From Moraxella sp. K1664 (GTDB lineage: Bacteria > Pseudomonadota > Gammaproteobacteria > Pseudomonadales > Moraxellaceae), in the NCBI RefSeq assembly GCF_039693965.1, contig NZ_CP155576.1, positions 2,108,001-2,172,000 of the forward strand: a DNA stretch of 64,000 nucleotides, given 5' to 3'. Positions 44,052-54,041 of this stretch are shown here, in pieces; within the stretch, counting starts at the first letter, position 1; each line of letters begins with the position of its first letter. Both the position numbers and the translations under genes were made by a program. Below the pieces are notes generated by a model. It did no database searches and was not told the origin of the DNA. It was given only the letters and a program-made list of their open reading frames with translations.

Positions 44052-44337
44052 GTGTTTGACTGTACCATGCCAAATATTGATAAAATGGCACGTTTACATA
44101 AATTTAAGCTATGATAACAGAATTGTAATCGTTTGAAAATAGTTTGTTGGTTTTGTTTTTAAAATGAATCGTACCCAACTTACTTGGTAAATCCGTTCTT
44201 GGTAAGTCCGTTTGTAACAAAAATACTTACAATAAAGACAGTGGGCTTGACAAAATCTACTTGCTTGATAAGAAGTGATTGGGTAAAATGGGATTTTATT
44301 TGTCTAAAATTATCCAAGAAAATTACCTGAGAATGAC

Positions 44338-44562
44338 ATGTCCCAAGCCAGTGATACCCCATCTTTGATGACTTTTAAAGAAGCCTACGACATCTTAAAG
44401 CACAACGCAGACTCGCTAGAACAAAGTCAGACACTAGACATTGACAACCTAGTGAGCGTGGTAGAGCAGTCCATTGATGCTTATAAAGTCTGCCAAGAAC
44501 GCATTAACGCCGTAGAGCAGGCATTAAAACATGCCTTTGATGAGACCGCCCTAAAAAACTAA
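44338..44562 (+). CDS. xseB: exodeoxyribonuclease VII small subunit
   Basis: Small helical subunit of exonuclease VII, which degrades single-stranded DNA and binds the large XseA subunit. 74 residues with the family pattern: TFKEAYDILKHNADSLEQ, then an LSVVEQSIDAYKVCQERINA-like second helix and a charged tail. A weak GAGAA site precedes the ATG. xseA is not in the window. A TerD-family gene follows after 15 bases, so the two are probably co-transcribed. Confidence 0.9.
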   Translation: MSQASDTPSLMTFKEAYDILKHNADSLEQSQTLDIDNLVSVVEQSIDAYKVCQERINAVEQALKHAFDETALKN

Positions 44563-44577
44563 CCCATTGATAAGTTT

Positions 44578-45255
44578 ATGACTGATTTTAACCAACACAA
44601 AGACAAGGACAACCCGTCCTTAAAAACTTTTTTTGAACCCAAAACCTTGACCGAGCTTGGTGTGTATGGACGGACTTTGACGGTGTCTGTCAATTATGAA
44701 GCATGTCAATTTGAAAAAACAGGCGTGCTTGCTTTTGTCAGAAAAATCCCCCTGCTAAAGGGGCTAACCCCGTTTCGCTCGCCAACGCTTGACATGGACA
44801 TCGATTTGTCCTGCGTGATGCTAGATGGCTCACATCAGGTGTTGGACAAGATTTGGTATGGCAATGTGCGAAGTGCTGATGAGAGCGTGCGTCATGTTGG
44901 GTCGCTGGCAGGGGCAGGTCACTTTGAAGAGACGCTCATGCCACAGGAGTTAATAAGTGTTAAGCTAAATGAGTTGCCCAGTGAGGCACAGCGGTTGGTG
45001 TTTGTCATGTCAAGCCATCACAAGCATCCGCTTTTCCAAGCCAAAAAAGGCATCACAAAAATCAGTGATGACGACAGCATCATTCACGCCTATGAGCTGG
45101 CAACAATCACCGCAGGCGAGCACGGTGTTGTGGCGTGGGTCGTTGAACGTGATGGCGATGATTTTAGAATATCCGCCCCACAAAAAGTTTTGGGCACGTC
45201 ATTTAATCCTGCCAAACTGGCTGATGAGTTGGATAAACTGGCAAGTGGGTTTTGA
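44578..45255 (+). CDS. TerD-family (tellurite-resistance/stress) protein
   Basis: 225 residues with the TerD/TerZ/CABP fold pattern. The TLTVSVNYEACQ strand, the DMDIDLSCVMLDGSHQVLDKIWYGN segment (equivalent of the DLDASA-type calcium-binding Asp cluster), an EETLMPQELISVKLNELP segment and a late YELATITAGEHGVVAWVVER all fit. It is a lone member: no terA, terB, terC, terE or terF is near. It is coupled with xseB. Function is probably in stress or envelope protection; this is inferred only from the family. The gene is followed by a short GCAAACTGCAATTTGCCCC palindrome. Confidence 0.8.
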   Translation: MTDFNQHKDKDNPSLKTFFEPKTLTELGVYGRTLTVSVNYEACQFEKTGVLAFVRKIPLLKGLTPFRSPTLDMDIDLSCVMLDGSHQVLDKIWYGNVRSADESVRHVGSLAGAGHFEETLMPQELISVKLNELPSEAQRLVFVMSSHHKHPLFQAKKGITKISDDDSIIHAYELATITAGEHGVVAWVVERDGDDFRISAPQKVLGTSFNPAKLADELDKLASGF

Positions 45256-45374
45256 TGCGTTATGGCATGTAGCATGTAGGGTGTGCCAGATAAGCACGCC
45301 TTGATGATGTTATTTGGCGTTGTTTATAAGGTGCTTTTGCAACTGGCCATGCAGTAAACACAACGCCTTGGCAT

Positions 45375-45396
45375 GGAGCAAACTGCAATTTGCCCC
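45375..45396. repeat. short palindrome of the GGGC-AATT-GCCC family
   Basis: GGAGCAAACTGCAATTTGCCCC, a slightly decayed copy of the motif seen at 1742, 20828, 49832 and 61721. Sits between the convergent terD-like and nlpD genes. Confidence 0.6.
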
Positions 45397-45406
45397 ATCA
45401 TGCCGA

Positions 45407-46243
45407 TTATTTTAATACCGTCACAGGGTCAATGTACACGCCATTTTTGGCGATACGAAATTCTAATAAGGTTGCCCCGTTTTGTTGTTGCTTCATTTTG
45501 GCGATGAGGTCGCCCACACCGATGTTCTGCCCTTTGCGGACACTCACATCTTTGACATGCAGATAGCTACTGACAAAGCCATCAGAGTGTGAGATGGTGA
45601 TAATACCCCCTGTGTTAGTGTTGTCAGCATGCACGACTGTGCCTGAGCGAGTGGCACGCACGATGTCGTTATTACTGCCCGTAAACCACATGCCTTCGGC
45701 TTTGGTGTTAATGCCGTTAATGTTGCTAATCTCGCCAAAGTGACGAACGATTTTGTTGTTTCTGCCCACAGGATAGTCAAATTTCATGACACCAACATTG
45801 CCGACCATGGGATTTTTGACCGTGATGACCCTAGGCGTGGTTGCTGTGGCGGGTGTTTGGGTGATGGTGGTGGTTGTGCCAGCTTGGGCGGGATTTGATG
45901 TGTGCCATAGGGTCAGCCACTGCCCCACACGGATGGTGTGATTGCTGTCTAGGCGGTTGATGCGACTGACTTCACGCCAATTAAGACCGTAGCGAGCGGC
46001 GATTTTTGAGACGGTGTCGCCACGTTGGACTTGATAGCGTTGGGGTACACCTTGTCTGGCAGGACTGCTGACGGGGGGCGTGATGGTGGTTTGGGCGTTA
46101 TTTTGTTGGTAGGTGGGTTTGTTGGCACAGGCAGATAGTGCCAGTCCCAGCGTGATGACCACTCCCAATGACATGTTAGAAAATCCACTTTTCCCAGTTA
46201 AGGCATGAGATGGGGTGTTGGTACAATAAGATGATTCAATCAT
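45407..46243 (-). CDS. nlpD: NlpD-like lipoprotein, LysM plus degenerate LytM/M23 domain
   Basis: 278 residues. An N-terminal extension leads to a signal with lipobox LSAC. A LysM domain follows (YQVQRGDTVSKIAARYGLNW ...WLTL), then a LytM/M23 domain (PVGRNNKIVRHFG onward). The zinc ligands of active M23 peptidases are lost: no HxGxD (here NTKAEGMWFTGSN), and LLEFRIAKNG replaces HLHFE. This matches NlpD/EnvC-type activators of amidases. ATG 46243 is chosen because GGGAG lies just before it; the open frame extends into apaH. It is the third gene of rsmA-apaH-nlpD. Confidence 0.87.
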   Translation of the reverse strand: MIESSYCTNTPSHALTGKSGFSNMSLGVVITLGLALSACANKPTYQQNNAQTTITPPVSSPARQGVPQRYQVQRGDTVSKIAARYGLNWREVSRINRLDSNHTIRVGQWLTLWHTSNPAQAGTTTTITQTPATATTPRVITVKNPMVGNVGVMKFDYPVGRNNKIVRHFGEISNINGINTKAEGMWFTGSNNDIVRATRSGTVVHADNTNTGGIITISHSDGFVSSYLHVKDVSVRKGQNIGVGDLIAKMKQQQNGATLLEFRIAKNGVYIDPVTVLK

Positions 46244-46280
46244 GGTTGCTCCCATTATCAAGTATCTGGTAAAATAGTTG

Positions 46281-47129
46281 TCAAGCATCAAAGCCACTGA
46301 CGGTAATAATATGCTCATCAGCAAGGCGATAGGCGACAAGTTTACCGCCCCACACACAGCCCCCATCTAAGGCACGGACGTGTTGGGTGGCAATCTTTGC
46401 TTCTAGGGCTGCCCAATGCCCGAACAGAATCTTGCGTTTGCGTGCCACTTCCCAATCAAACCAAGGACGATAGCCCAAAGGCATGGTGTCGCCAAGACTT
46501 TCTTTAAAAGAAAATTCAAGCGTGCCATGTTTGTCGCACAGTCGCATGCGTGTCAAGTAGTTGGCAATCAGTCGCAGGCGAGTATGACCTATCAGCTCAT
46601 CCGACCAAGGCTCGGTGGCTTTACTGTATAAATTGGGCAACAGCTTATCAAGCTCATCCAAATCACCACCAAAGGCTTGTGCTAGTTCATTAGCATAACC
46701 TTTGGCATCTTTGACCTTCCAATGGGGCGGTATGCCCGCATGAGTCAGTACCGTTGTGTCATTGGGATATACCAAAAACGACTGATGACGTAGCCAGTCC
46801 AACAACTCATCACAGTCGGGAGCGACAAATATCGGTGCGGTGTTGTCCTTGGGTTTGATGGGTAAAACGCCCCGCCATGTGGCAATGAGCGTGATGTCAT
46901 GATTGCCAAGCACCGTGGTTAATGCCCCGATGTCGGACAAACGCTTGACTTGTCTTAGGGTGTCTAGGGAGTTTTCCCCACGAGCCACGATGTCGCCGCA
47001 TAGCCAAATCTTGTCTTGGGTTTCATCAAAATCCAAAGCAACAAGCAAACGGTTAAAAGCATTAAAACAGCCCTGCAAGTCGCCAATGACGTATTCATGG
47101 CGATAAGTTTTTTGTAAATTTTTTGTCAT
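46281..47129 (-). CDS. apaH: diadenosine tetraphosphatase (symmetrical)
   Basis: Hydrolyses Ap4A to two ADP and also removes Np4 RNA caps. 282 residues with the metallophosphatase motifs VIGDLQGCFNAFNRLL, CGDIVARGENSLDTLR and TVLGNHD near the N-terminus and LTHAGIPPHW in the middle. It follows rsmA by 32 bases on the same strand, the arrangement seen in enterobacteria except that apaG is absent here. nlpD follows. Confidence 0.95.
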   Translation of the reverse strand: MTKNLQKTYRHEYVIGDLQGCFNAFNRLLVALDFDETQDKIWLCGDIVARGENSLDTLRQVKRLSDIGALTTVLGNHDITLIATWRGVLPIKPKDNTAPIFVAPDCDELLDWLRHQSFLVYPNDTTVLTHAGIPPHWKVKDAKGYANELAQAFGGDLDELDKLLPNLYSKATEPWSDELIGHTRLRLIANYLTRMRLCDKHGTLEFSFKESLGDTMPLGYRPWFDWEVARKRKILFGHWAALEAKIATQHVRALDGGCVWGGKLVAYRLADEHIITVSGFDA

Positions 47130-47161
47130 ATGGTTTTATTATATCAATTTATCTTATTGTA

Positions 47162-48007
47162 TCAAGTTTGCTTTAATTTTTCAAAAGCCACATCGGACAG
47201 TCGCACAAAATCTGCCACACTCAGCGTTTCGGGGCGGGCTTGGGGGTTGATGCTCGCCTTGGCAAAATCATCATCGTCCAATATCGGCAACATGTTCACA
47301 CTTTTAAAAATTGCTCGCAAAGTTTTGCGTCTGTGGTTAAAGGTCTCACGCACGACATCGGCAAAGAGTTTCTCATCTTGGGCTTGCAAGGGCTTGACCT
47401 TAAAAGGCGTTAGGCGAAACACGGCAGACGTTACCTTTGGCGGGGGGTTAAACGCCCCATTTGGCACGGTCAAAAGATAATCAGTGGTGCAATGATACTG
47501 CATGATGACAGACAGTCGCCCGTAGGCTTTGGTGTTTGGCTCGGCGGTGATGCGATCCACCACTTCTTTTTGAAGCATAAAGTGCATGTCGGTGATGACA
47601 TCGCTAAATTCTAACAAGCGAAATAAAATGGGCGTGGAGATGTTATAGGGTAGGTTGCCCACCACACGAAACGCCCCACGCCCCACCTGCTCGGCAAGCG
47701 TGCGATAGTCAATGTGCATGGCGTTGTCATTGATGATGGTAAAATCAGGATGGCTGTTCGCCCCGATGTTGATTTTTAGACCATTTGCCAAATCACGGTC
47801 AAGCTCGATGACTGTCATGCCATCCACTTCTGCCAATAGTGGCTCGGTCAATGCCCCAAGCCCCGGCCCGATTTCTAGCAAGTTATCGGTGCGAGATAAG
47901 CGAACGCTATCAACGATTTGGCGGATGATGTTTGTGTCGTGTAAAAAGTTTTGCCCAAAGCGTTTTCTGGGGGCATGGTTAAATTCTTTTGGCGTGCGAA
48001 TGGTCAT
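47162..48007 (-). CDS. rsmA: 16S rRNA dimethyladenosine transferase
   Basis: KsgA-type enzyme that dimethylates two adjacent adenines at the 3' end of 16S rRNA. 281 residues with [23 protein letters not shown] motif [15 protein letters not shown] and the catalytic [10 protein letters not shown]. The C-terminal part has the family's [14 protein letters not shown]. First gene of the rsmA-apaH-nlpD cluster. pdxA and surA, which are upstream in enterobacteria, are not here. Confidence 0.96.
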   Translation of the reverse strand: MTIRTPKEFNHAPRKRFGQNFLHDTNIIRQIVDSVRLSRTDNLLEIGPGLGALTEPLLAEVDGMTVIELDRDLANGLKINIGANSHPDFTIINDNAMHIDYRTLAEQVGRGAFRVVGNLPYNISTPILFRLLEFSDVITDMHFMLQKEVVDRITAEPNTKAYGRLSVIMQYHCTTDYLLTVPNGAFNPPPKVTSAVFRLTPFKVKPLQAQDEKLFADVVRETFNHRRKTLRAIFKSVNMLPILDDDDFAKASINPQARPETLSVADFVRLSDVAFEKLKQT

Positions 48008-48171
48008 GATGCGTTTGTCTTAAAATTTAGCCAATTATAACACCCTTTGCCAAAAAATAAAAATTGGACGAACCAACCAGTCATTTTATGACGGTAAGCT
48101 CGCCCAAAGATGGGTTGAACTAACTTTTAAAACAAAGTCTTTACAACCAAACAATAATTGGCAAACACTAA

Positions 48172-48588
48172 TTACTGTGTAGGGTTGATGATTTCAGGAG
48201 TAACTGAGACGATGTTGTTTAGTTTCCATACAGGAACAACTTTGCCCGCAGCTTCGTCATTGACTGCCGTTTGGCTGATGTTTAGCACATAACGGTTACC
48301 TTCTTCAAAGGTAAATCCTTCGATGTTGCCACTTAGTACATTGTAGTTACGCTCGTGGGTGCGACGGTATTGTAGGCATTCGCTGGCAACGGCATTGCCT
48401 GCGGTGTCGGTCAGCTGACAAGTGGCTTTGCGTGGGGCGATTTCAATATCAAAACTTGGAATATTAACCACTTTAACGGCTTTGACTTCGCCTTCAACGG
48501 TTTTAACACGAGTATTGTCAAGCTGAGTGCCAGCACAACCAGTTAGTGTTAAAGCAATAATAGATGATAGTGCGATGATTTTTTTCAT
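48172..48588 (-). CDS. putative lipoprotein (DUF4377-like)
   Basis: 138 residues with a lipobox LTGC at about residue 18, then Ala-Gly, so probably an outer-membrane lipoprotein. The mature part resembles the small DUF4377/META-associated domain: a two-Cys pair (ATCQLTD, ASECLQY) about 18 apart, then GFTFEEGNRYVLNISQT and PVWKLNNIVSVTPE. I infer this family by pattern and am not certain. A weak ribosome site is visible. It is a single gene with a 590-base noncoding gap upstream. Confidence 0.7.
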   Translation of the reverse strand: MKKIIALSSIIALTLTGCAGTQLDNTRVKTVEGEVKAVKVVNIPSFDIEIAPRKATCQLTDTAGNAVASECLQYRRTHERNYNVLSGNIEGFTFEEGNRYVLNISQTAVNDEAAGKVVPVWKLNNIVSVTPEIINPTQ

Positions 48589-49046
48589 GGGACATCCTTT
48601 GGGTGTTTGTGATAAAATGATTTAGCAAGGCAAAGACAAAATGAGTAGATAAGCCATTGCCTGCAAATTTATTGTAGACCTTTTTTATTGCTACATCCTT
48701 TTTAAAATGTAATAAAAAGTAATAAAGCGTTGATTTTGCCTTATATTTAGACAGTTTTTTCACAAAAAATGAACATGTGATGAGTTTAATTTGGGATATA
48801 TTGTATTTTGATTTGTATTTTAAAAAATAAAAGCATGGGATGGCTTTGTCTCAATCTTGATTTGTGCTAAGTTTTAGGCTGTATGTTGCTTCTTTGGTTT
48901 GCATATCGGTGTTGTTTTTACAAAAAATAGCAATCGCTTAACAAGATAAGCCCATAAATTTGTTATAATAGTCAGCCTTTGCTTGCCAAACTATTTTTGT
49001 AGACATTGACTTTTGTAGCATTGACAGTTAATGGATTTGTTTGTTT
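48589..49046. other. long intergenic stretch without recognisable genes
   Basis: About 460 AT-rich bases between a reverse lipoprotein gene and the rlpA-like gene. No open frame or tRNA is convincing. A TATAAT occurs near 48964. The region ends at a minimal family A element. Confidence 0.5.
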
Positions 49047-49106
49047 TGGGGCGTGTCAAATTTTCATCTTATTTTATAAAATGTTATCAATGGTAGGCAC
49101 GCCCTA
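49047..49106 (-). repeat. family A minimal element (two ends fused, about 60 bp)
   Basis: GGGGCGTGTCAAATTTTCATCTTATTTTATAAAATGTTATCAATGGTAGGCACGCCCTA. Its right 50 bases on the reverse strand match the start of copy 1 (ATTGATAACATTNTTATAAAATAAGATGAAA). The left is the opposite end, GGGCGTG. The whole interior is gone. Confidence 0.7.
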
Positions 49107-49177
49107 ATAAAAACATCATCAATGGCAGGCGTGTTTTATTCATTTTATCCATAATACCATCAACCAAGAGAGTAATC

Positions 49178-49669
49178 ATGCGTTTATTTAACATCACTAC
49201 CTTAACCTTGACCGCTCTAATCGGCATGCAGGCATCTGCCCACTCAACCACGGCGTCTTATTATGCTGATAAATTTAATGGTCGCAAAACTGCCAATGGC
49301 GAAGTATTTAGCAATAATGGCATGACCTGTGCATCCAACCGCTACAAACTTGGGACGTATGTGGAAGTTACCAATGCCAAAACGGGCAAATCCATCACTT
49401 GTAAAGTCAATGACCGCATTGGTAAAGCAGGGCGTATTGACCTAACCAAAAACGCCTTTAAACAGCTTGCTCCGTTGTCGGTTGGTTTGGTAAAAGTGCA
49501 AGTAAAACCTGTGGACAAAGATGCCAAAAACACCAAACAAGATAAGGCTGGCGATGTGATGCTAGCCAAAGACAGCCTTGCCAAAGATAAATTGGCACAA
49601 GATGAGCAAAAGACAAGCGAAAATAATCAAGATGGCACGATTAATTTGGCACTTGAACAAGACAAGTGA
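49178..49669 (+). CDS. RlpA-like double-psi beta-barrel secreted protein
   Basis: 163 residues with a signal peptide ending near ASA-HS. The mature part has the RlpA/DPBB core: TASYYADKFNGRKTANGEVF, MTCASNRYKLGTYVEVTNAK, VNDRIGKAGRIDLTKNAF. RlpA proteins are lytic transglycosylases for denuded glycan at the septum. Here the usual catalytic GxxH-D arrangement is only partly visible (DRIG, DLT), and the C-terminal SPOR domain is replaced by a Lys/Asp/Gln-rich disordered tail. It is therefore probably a small envelope hydrolase-like protein. Lipobox is absent. Confidence 0.82.
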   Translation: MRLFNITTLTLTALIGMQASAHSTTASYYADKFNGRKTANGEVFSNNGMTCASNRYKLGTYVEVTNAKTGKSITCKVNDRIGKAGRIDLTKNAFKQLAPLSVGLVKVQVKPVDKDAKNTKQDKAGDVMLAKDSLAKDKLAQDEQKTSENNQDGTINLALEQDK

Positions 49670-49707
49670 TTGATAAGACAAGCGATTAAATCATCTTTAA
49701 AGACCAC

Positions 49708-49741
49708 AAAAATCCGTCATTGGGCATAATGACGGATTTTT
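49708..49741 (+). terminator. rlpA-like gene terminator
   Basis: Stem AAAAATCCGTCAT (49708-49720) with ATGACGGATTTTT (49729-49741), 13 bp perfect, about 40 bases after the stop. Confidence 0.9.
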
Positions 49742-49774
49742 CGTTTTGGTGCTAACTGCCAATATAATTTACTT

Positions 49775-49887
49775 CATTCTCAACTTAAAATAGTAACTTG
49801 TTGATTTTTCAATAATTATTTTTTGGTCGTAGGGGCGAATTGCAATTTGCCCTTAATAAATCAATCACTGATATAAAGTTGAGAATG
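49775..49887 (+). mobile_element. MITE-like element, family B, copy 2
   Basis: 113 bp between perfect 12 bp inverted repeats CATTCTCAACTT (49775-49786) and AAGTTGAGAATG (49876-49887), with a central GGGGCGAATTGCAATTTGCCC palindrome at 49832-49852. The same unit, inverted, lies at 14898-15011. Between two convergent genes. Confidence 0.78.
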
Positions 49888-49912
49888 GGGTATAATTTGG
49901 AAAATCAACAGC

Positions 49913-50350
49913 TTAAATGTTGAATTTCCAGTCAAAGGGCATTTCATGATGCCCACGGAGTGCCATCATCAGAGTCTGTTTCATGTGTTGCAAGACTTCG
50001 GGGGTGTAGGCGATGGCAGGGCAACCCCAAACAGGGTTAGGCCAGCGAGCGTCATTTTGATAGCGGACGACATGATGAAAGTGTAGTTGTGGCACTTGAT
50101 TGCCAAGGGCGGCGACGTTCATTTTGTCCGCCCCAAAGATTTTCGCCATTTGGCTAGATACCCAGCTTGATTCGCGCAAAAATTGCACTTGGTCAGCGTC
50201 AGACAGCTCGTAGATTTCTTTGATGTTTGAGACACGTGGCACCAAAATCAGCCAAGGAAATTGACAGTCATTCATCAAACGCACGGTACACAGCGGTAAG
50301 TCGCCAACCAAAAATGTGTCTTTGGCAAGCGTGGGGTGTAACTGAAACAT
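49913..50350 (-). CDS. HIT-domain protein (nucleotide hydrolase/transferase)
   Basis: 145-residue histidine-triad protein. The signature is VPQLHFHHVVRYQNDARWPN, in which the first His of HxHxH is Gln, a form common in the proteobacterial HIT subgroup related to Ap4A hydrolases. N-terminal LMNDCQFPWLILVPR matches the family's nucleotide-binding strands. The catalytic middle His is kept. Isolated gene on the reverse strand; purA starts about 230 bases away on the other strand. Exact substrate unknown. Confidence 0.88.
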   Translation of the reverse strand: MFQLHPTLAKDTFLVGDLPLCTVRLMNDCQFPWLILVPRVSNIKEIYELSDADQVQFLRESSWVSSQMAKIFGADKMNVAALGNQVPQLHFHHVVRYQNDARWPNPVWGCPAIAYTPEVLQHMKQTLMMALRGHHEMPFDWKFNI

Positions 50351-50565
50351 GGATTCGCCTTTTTTTAATTATGAATTTTAACAGGATATTGTAACATGAT
50401 TTTGGTAAAAATTTTAAGGGCTTTGGCAAAATTTTGCAAGTTTTTATCAATTTAAATTGATTTGATAAATTTTCAAAATTTGTTCAATTTAAGCTAGTTT
50501 TCCCCCTTGATTGTGTGTTAAACTAGATAGGAAAAACGCCAAAATTTGGCATTGGTTTAACTTAA

Positions 50566-51870
<1,305 letters not shown>

Positions 51871-51883
51871 TATTTTTTAACAC

Positions 51884-51917
51884 AAAAACCACTTATTTTT
51901 ACAATAAGTGGTTTTTT
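51884..51917 (+). terminator. purA terminator
   Basis: Stem AAAAACCACTTATT (51884-51897) with AATAAGTGGTTTTT (51903-51916), followed by T. Fourteen base pairs and close to the stop. Confidence 0.9.
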
Positions 51918-51997
51918 GTTGTCATTATTTTGTCATAATCTTTAAAAAATTCTTGACTTTGGGGTTGTAAAACGATTATATTTAGTTGTCATTTGGG

Positions 51998-52060
51998 CGT
52001 GGGGCATGCCTACCTTTTATATTTGCCGTAAATATGAGAATGATTCTCTGTTTTTAAGAG
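51998..52060. promoter_or_regulatory. family A MITE remnant with a Fur-box-like palindrome upstream of oppA
   Basis: GGCATGCCTACCTTTTATATTTGCC recalls the family A left end. It runs into GAGAATGATTCTC (52036-52048), a 13 bp perfect palindrome like the core of a Fur site (GATAATGATAATC). The remaining gap to 52212 has an AAGGTTTT/AAAACCTT hairpin (52095-52117) and TTGACA at 52116. No gene. Confidence 0.45.
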
Positions 52061-52212
52061 CCATGTTATTTGTTGTTTTAAAAATGATTTTTAAAAGGTT
52101 TTGCTTTATAAAACCTTGACAAATGGATAGGGCTTAGCAAAAGGATGAACGGTGGCGTGTCATGACCCAGATTACAAAAGTCAATTCATTTTTCTGACAT
52201 AAGGACATCCCC

Positions 52213-53865
52213 ATGAATGCAAAATTTGCACCATCAGCCTTGCTCGTTTCGCTTAGTCTTGCCTTATTTGGCTGTGGCGACAACGAGTCAAATACCAACG
52301 CATCAGGCAGTGCATCAGTTGTGACAGGCGAACTTGCCGATACACAAGAGGTGACCATTAACAACGCCGCCGAGCCTGAGTCGCTAGACCCGCACAAAGT
52401 ATCAGGCGTGCCAGAGTCTAATATCATCCGCCAGCTATTGGTTGGTCTGACATCAACGGATGCAGACGGCAATACCGTGGCAGGCATGGCAGAATCATGG
52501 GAGAGTGATGATAATAAAGTGTGGGTGTTTAAAATCCGTGATGCCAAATGGTCAAATGGCGACCCTGTGACGGCTCAGGATTTTGTGTATAGTTTTCAGC
52601 GTCTGGTAAATCCTGAAACAGCATCGCCTTATGCTACTTATTTGGCGGCGGTCAAAGTGGTCAATGCTCAGGACATCGTGGATGGCAAGGCAAATCCTGA
52701 TACGCTGGGTGTCAAAGCCATTGATGACAAAACGCTTGAAATCACCTTGTCTGAGCCTGTGCCTTATTTGCCTGACACGCTCATCCATACATCTGTCAAA
52801 CCAGTCAATCAAAGAGCGGTAGAACAACATGGCGACAAATGGACAGCGGTAGGCAACTATGTCGTTAATGGTGCCTACAACCTAAAAGACTGGCAGGTTA
52901 ATGAGCGTATTGTGTTAGAGCGTAATGCCAGTTATTATGACGATGCCAAGACTACCATCGATACTGTCACGCTACTGGCTATCCCATCGGAGGTTACCGA
53001 CGTGACTCGCTATAAGGCAGGCGAGGTGGACGTCACGGCAGATTCTTTGCCGTCAGAGCAGTTTAAACAGCTCCAATCCGAGCTGGGCGAGCAGGTCAAG
53101 GTTCAGCCGAAGTTATGTACTTATTATTATGAGTTTAACCACACCAAAGCCCCGTTTGATGACGTACGTGTGCGTAAGGCGTTGTCATTGGCACTAGACC
53201 GTGACATCATCACGGACAATATCTTGGCACAAGGTCAGACGGTGGCTTATCAATACACGCCAAACGCCATCGCAGGCATGATAGATTATGAACCTGATTG
53301 GAGGGCATGGGATAAAGCCAAACGCATAGAGGAGGCTAAAAAGCTACTTAATGAAGCAGGTTTTAACGAATCTAACCCTTTAAAATTTGAACTGCTGTAT
53401 AACACCTCAGAGTCACACAAAAAGCTGGCAGTGGCAGCGGCATCGTTTTGGAAGGATTCTTTGGGCTTTGTTGAGGTAAGTCTTAACAACCAAGAGTGGA
53501 AAACTTATCTTGAAACTCGGCGTACTCAAAAACATCAAGTCTCTCGTGGGGGCTGGTGTGCTGACTATAACGAAGCATCAACGTTCCTAAATACATTCGT
53601 CTCAACCGATTCTAACAACTATGGCAAATATAACAGCCCGGAGTTTGACCGTCTGATGAATGGTACTTTGGGGGGAGATGTAACAGCAGAACAACGTGCC
53701 CAGTTATATCACCAAGCTGAGGCGGTGCTGGACAAGGACAGCGCGACCATCTTTGTCTATCACTATGTATCACCTCGTTTGGTAAAACCATATGTTCTGG
53801 GCTATTCAAGCAACGACCCACAAAATACATGGCAAGTCAAAGACTGGAAAATCGCCAAACACTAA
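52213..53865 (+). CDS. oppA: peptide ABC transporter substrate-binding lipoprotein 1 (OppA family)
   Basis: 550-residue SBP_bac_5 family protein binding oligopeptides in the periplasm. Lipobox LFGC near residue 20 makes it a lipoprotein, unusual for Gram-negative OppA, which is usually soluble. The fold markers are NNAAEPESLDPHKVSGVPES, WVFKIRDAKWSNGDPVTAQD (the SBP_bac_5 signature) and WCADYNEASTFLNTF near the end. It is homologous along its length to the next gene. No hydrophobic residues suggest other domains. First gene of a probable five-gene operon with permeases and ATPase. Confidence 0.92.
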   Translation: MNAKFAPSALLVSLSLALFGCGDNESNTNASGSASVVTGELADTQEVTINNAAEPESLDPHKVSGVPESNIIRQLLVGLTSTDADGNTVAGMAESWESDDNKVWVFKIRDAKWSNGDPVTAQDFVYSFQRLVNPETASPYATYLAAVKVVNAQDIVDGKANPDTLGVKAIDDKTLEITLSEPVPYLPDTLIHTSVKPVNQRAVEQHGDKWTAVGNYVVNGAYNLKDWQVNERIVLERNASYYDDAKTTIDTVTLLAIPSEVTDVTRYKAGEVDVTADSLPSEQFKQLQSELGEQVKVQPKLCTYYYEFNHTKAPFDDVRVRKALSLALDRDIITDNILAQGQTVAYQYTPNAIAGMIDYEPDWRAWDKAKRIEEAKKLLNEAGFNESNPLKFELLYNTSESHKKLAVAAASFWKDSLGFVEVSLNNQEWKTYLETRRTQKHQVSRGGWCADYNEASTFLNTFVSTDSNNYGKYNSPEFDRLMNGTLGGDVTAEQRAQLYHQAEAVLDKDSATIFVYHYVSPRLVKPYVLGYSSNDPQNTWQVKDWKIAKH

Positions 53866-54041
53866 TCATGTCATGACAGCACAAATCGCCTGTTGGTGAT
53901 TTGTGTTTGCTGTTTATGATTTTTGACCATCATGCCATTAATAAAATCAGCAACATGTCATCAGTCAGATTAACACAAACATATTAAGTTAGATGACATC
54001 TGCCAAGATTTGTCATCCGTTCATCATCATGGAGAAGTAAG

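Noticed and set aside
44180-44362. 60-residue reverse frame in the gap before xseB
   Set aside because: No ribosome site or similarity, and it overlaps the xseB start.
44578-45255. a tellurite-resistance or phage-defence island
   Set aside because: Only one TerD-family gene, no other ter, restriction, retron or toxin-antitoxin genes in reach.
53880-53905. CACAAATC...GATTTGTG hairpin between the two binding-protein genes
   Set aside because: Only 8 bp with a 10-base loop and a poor T-run. Not listed as a terminator; may be a weak attenuator.
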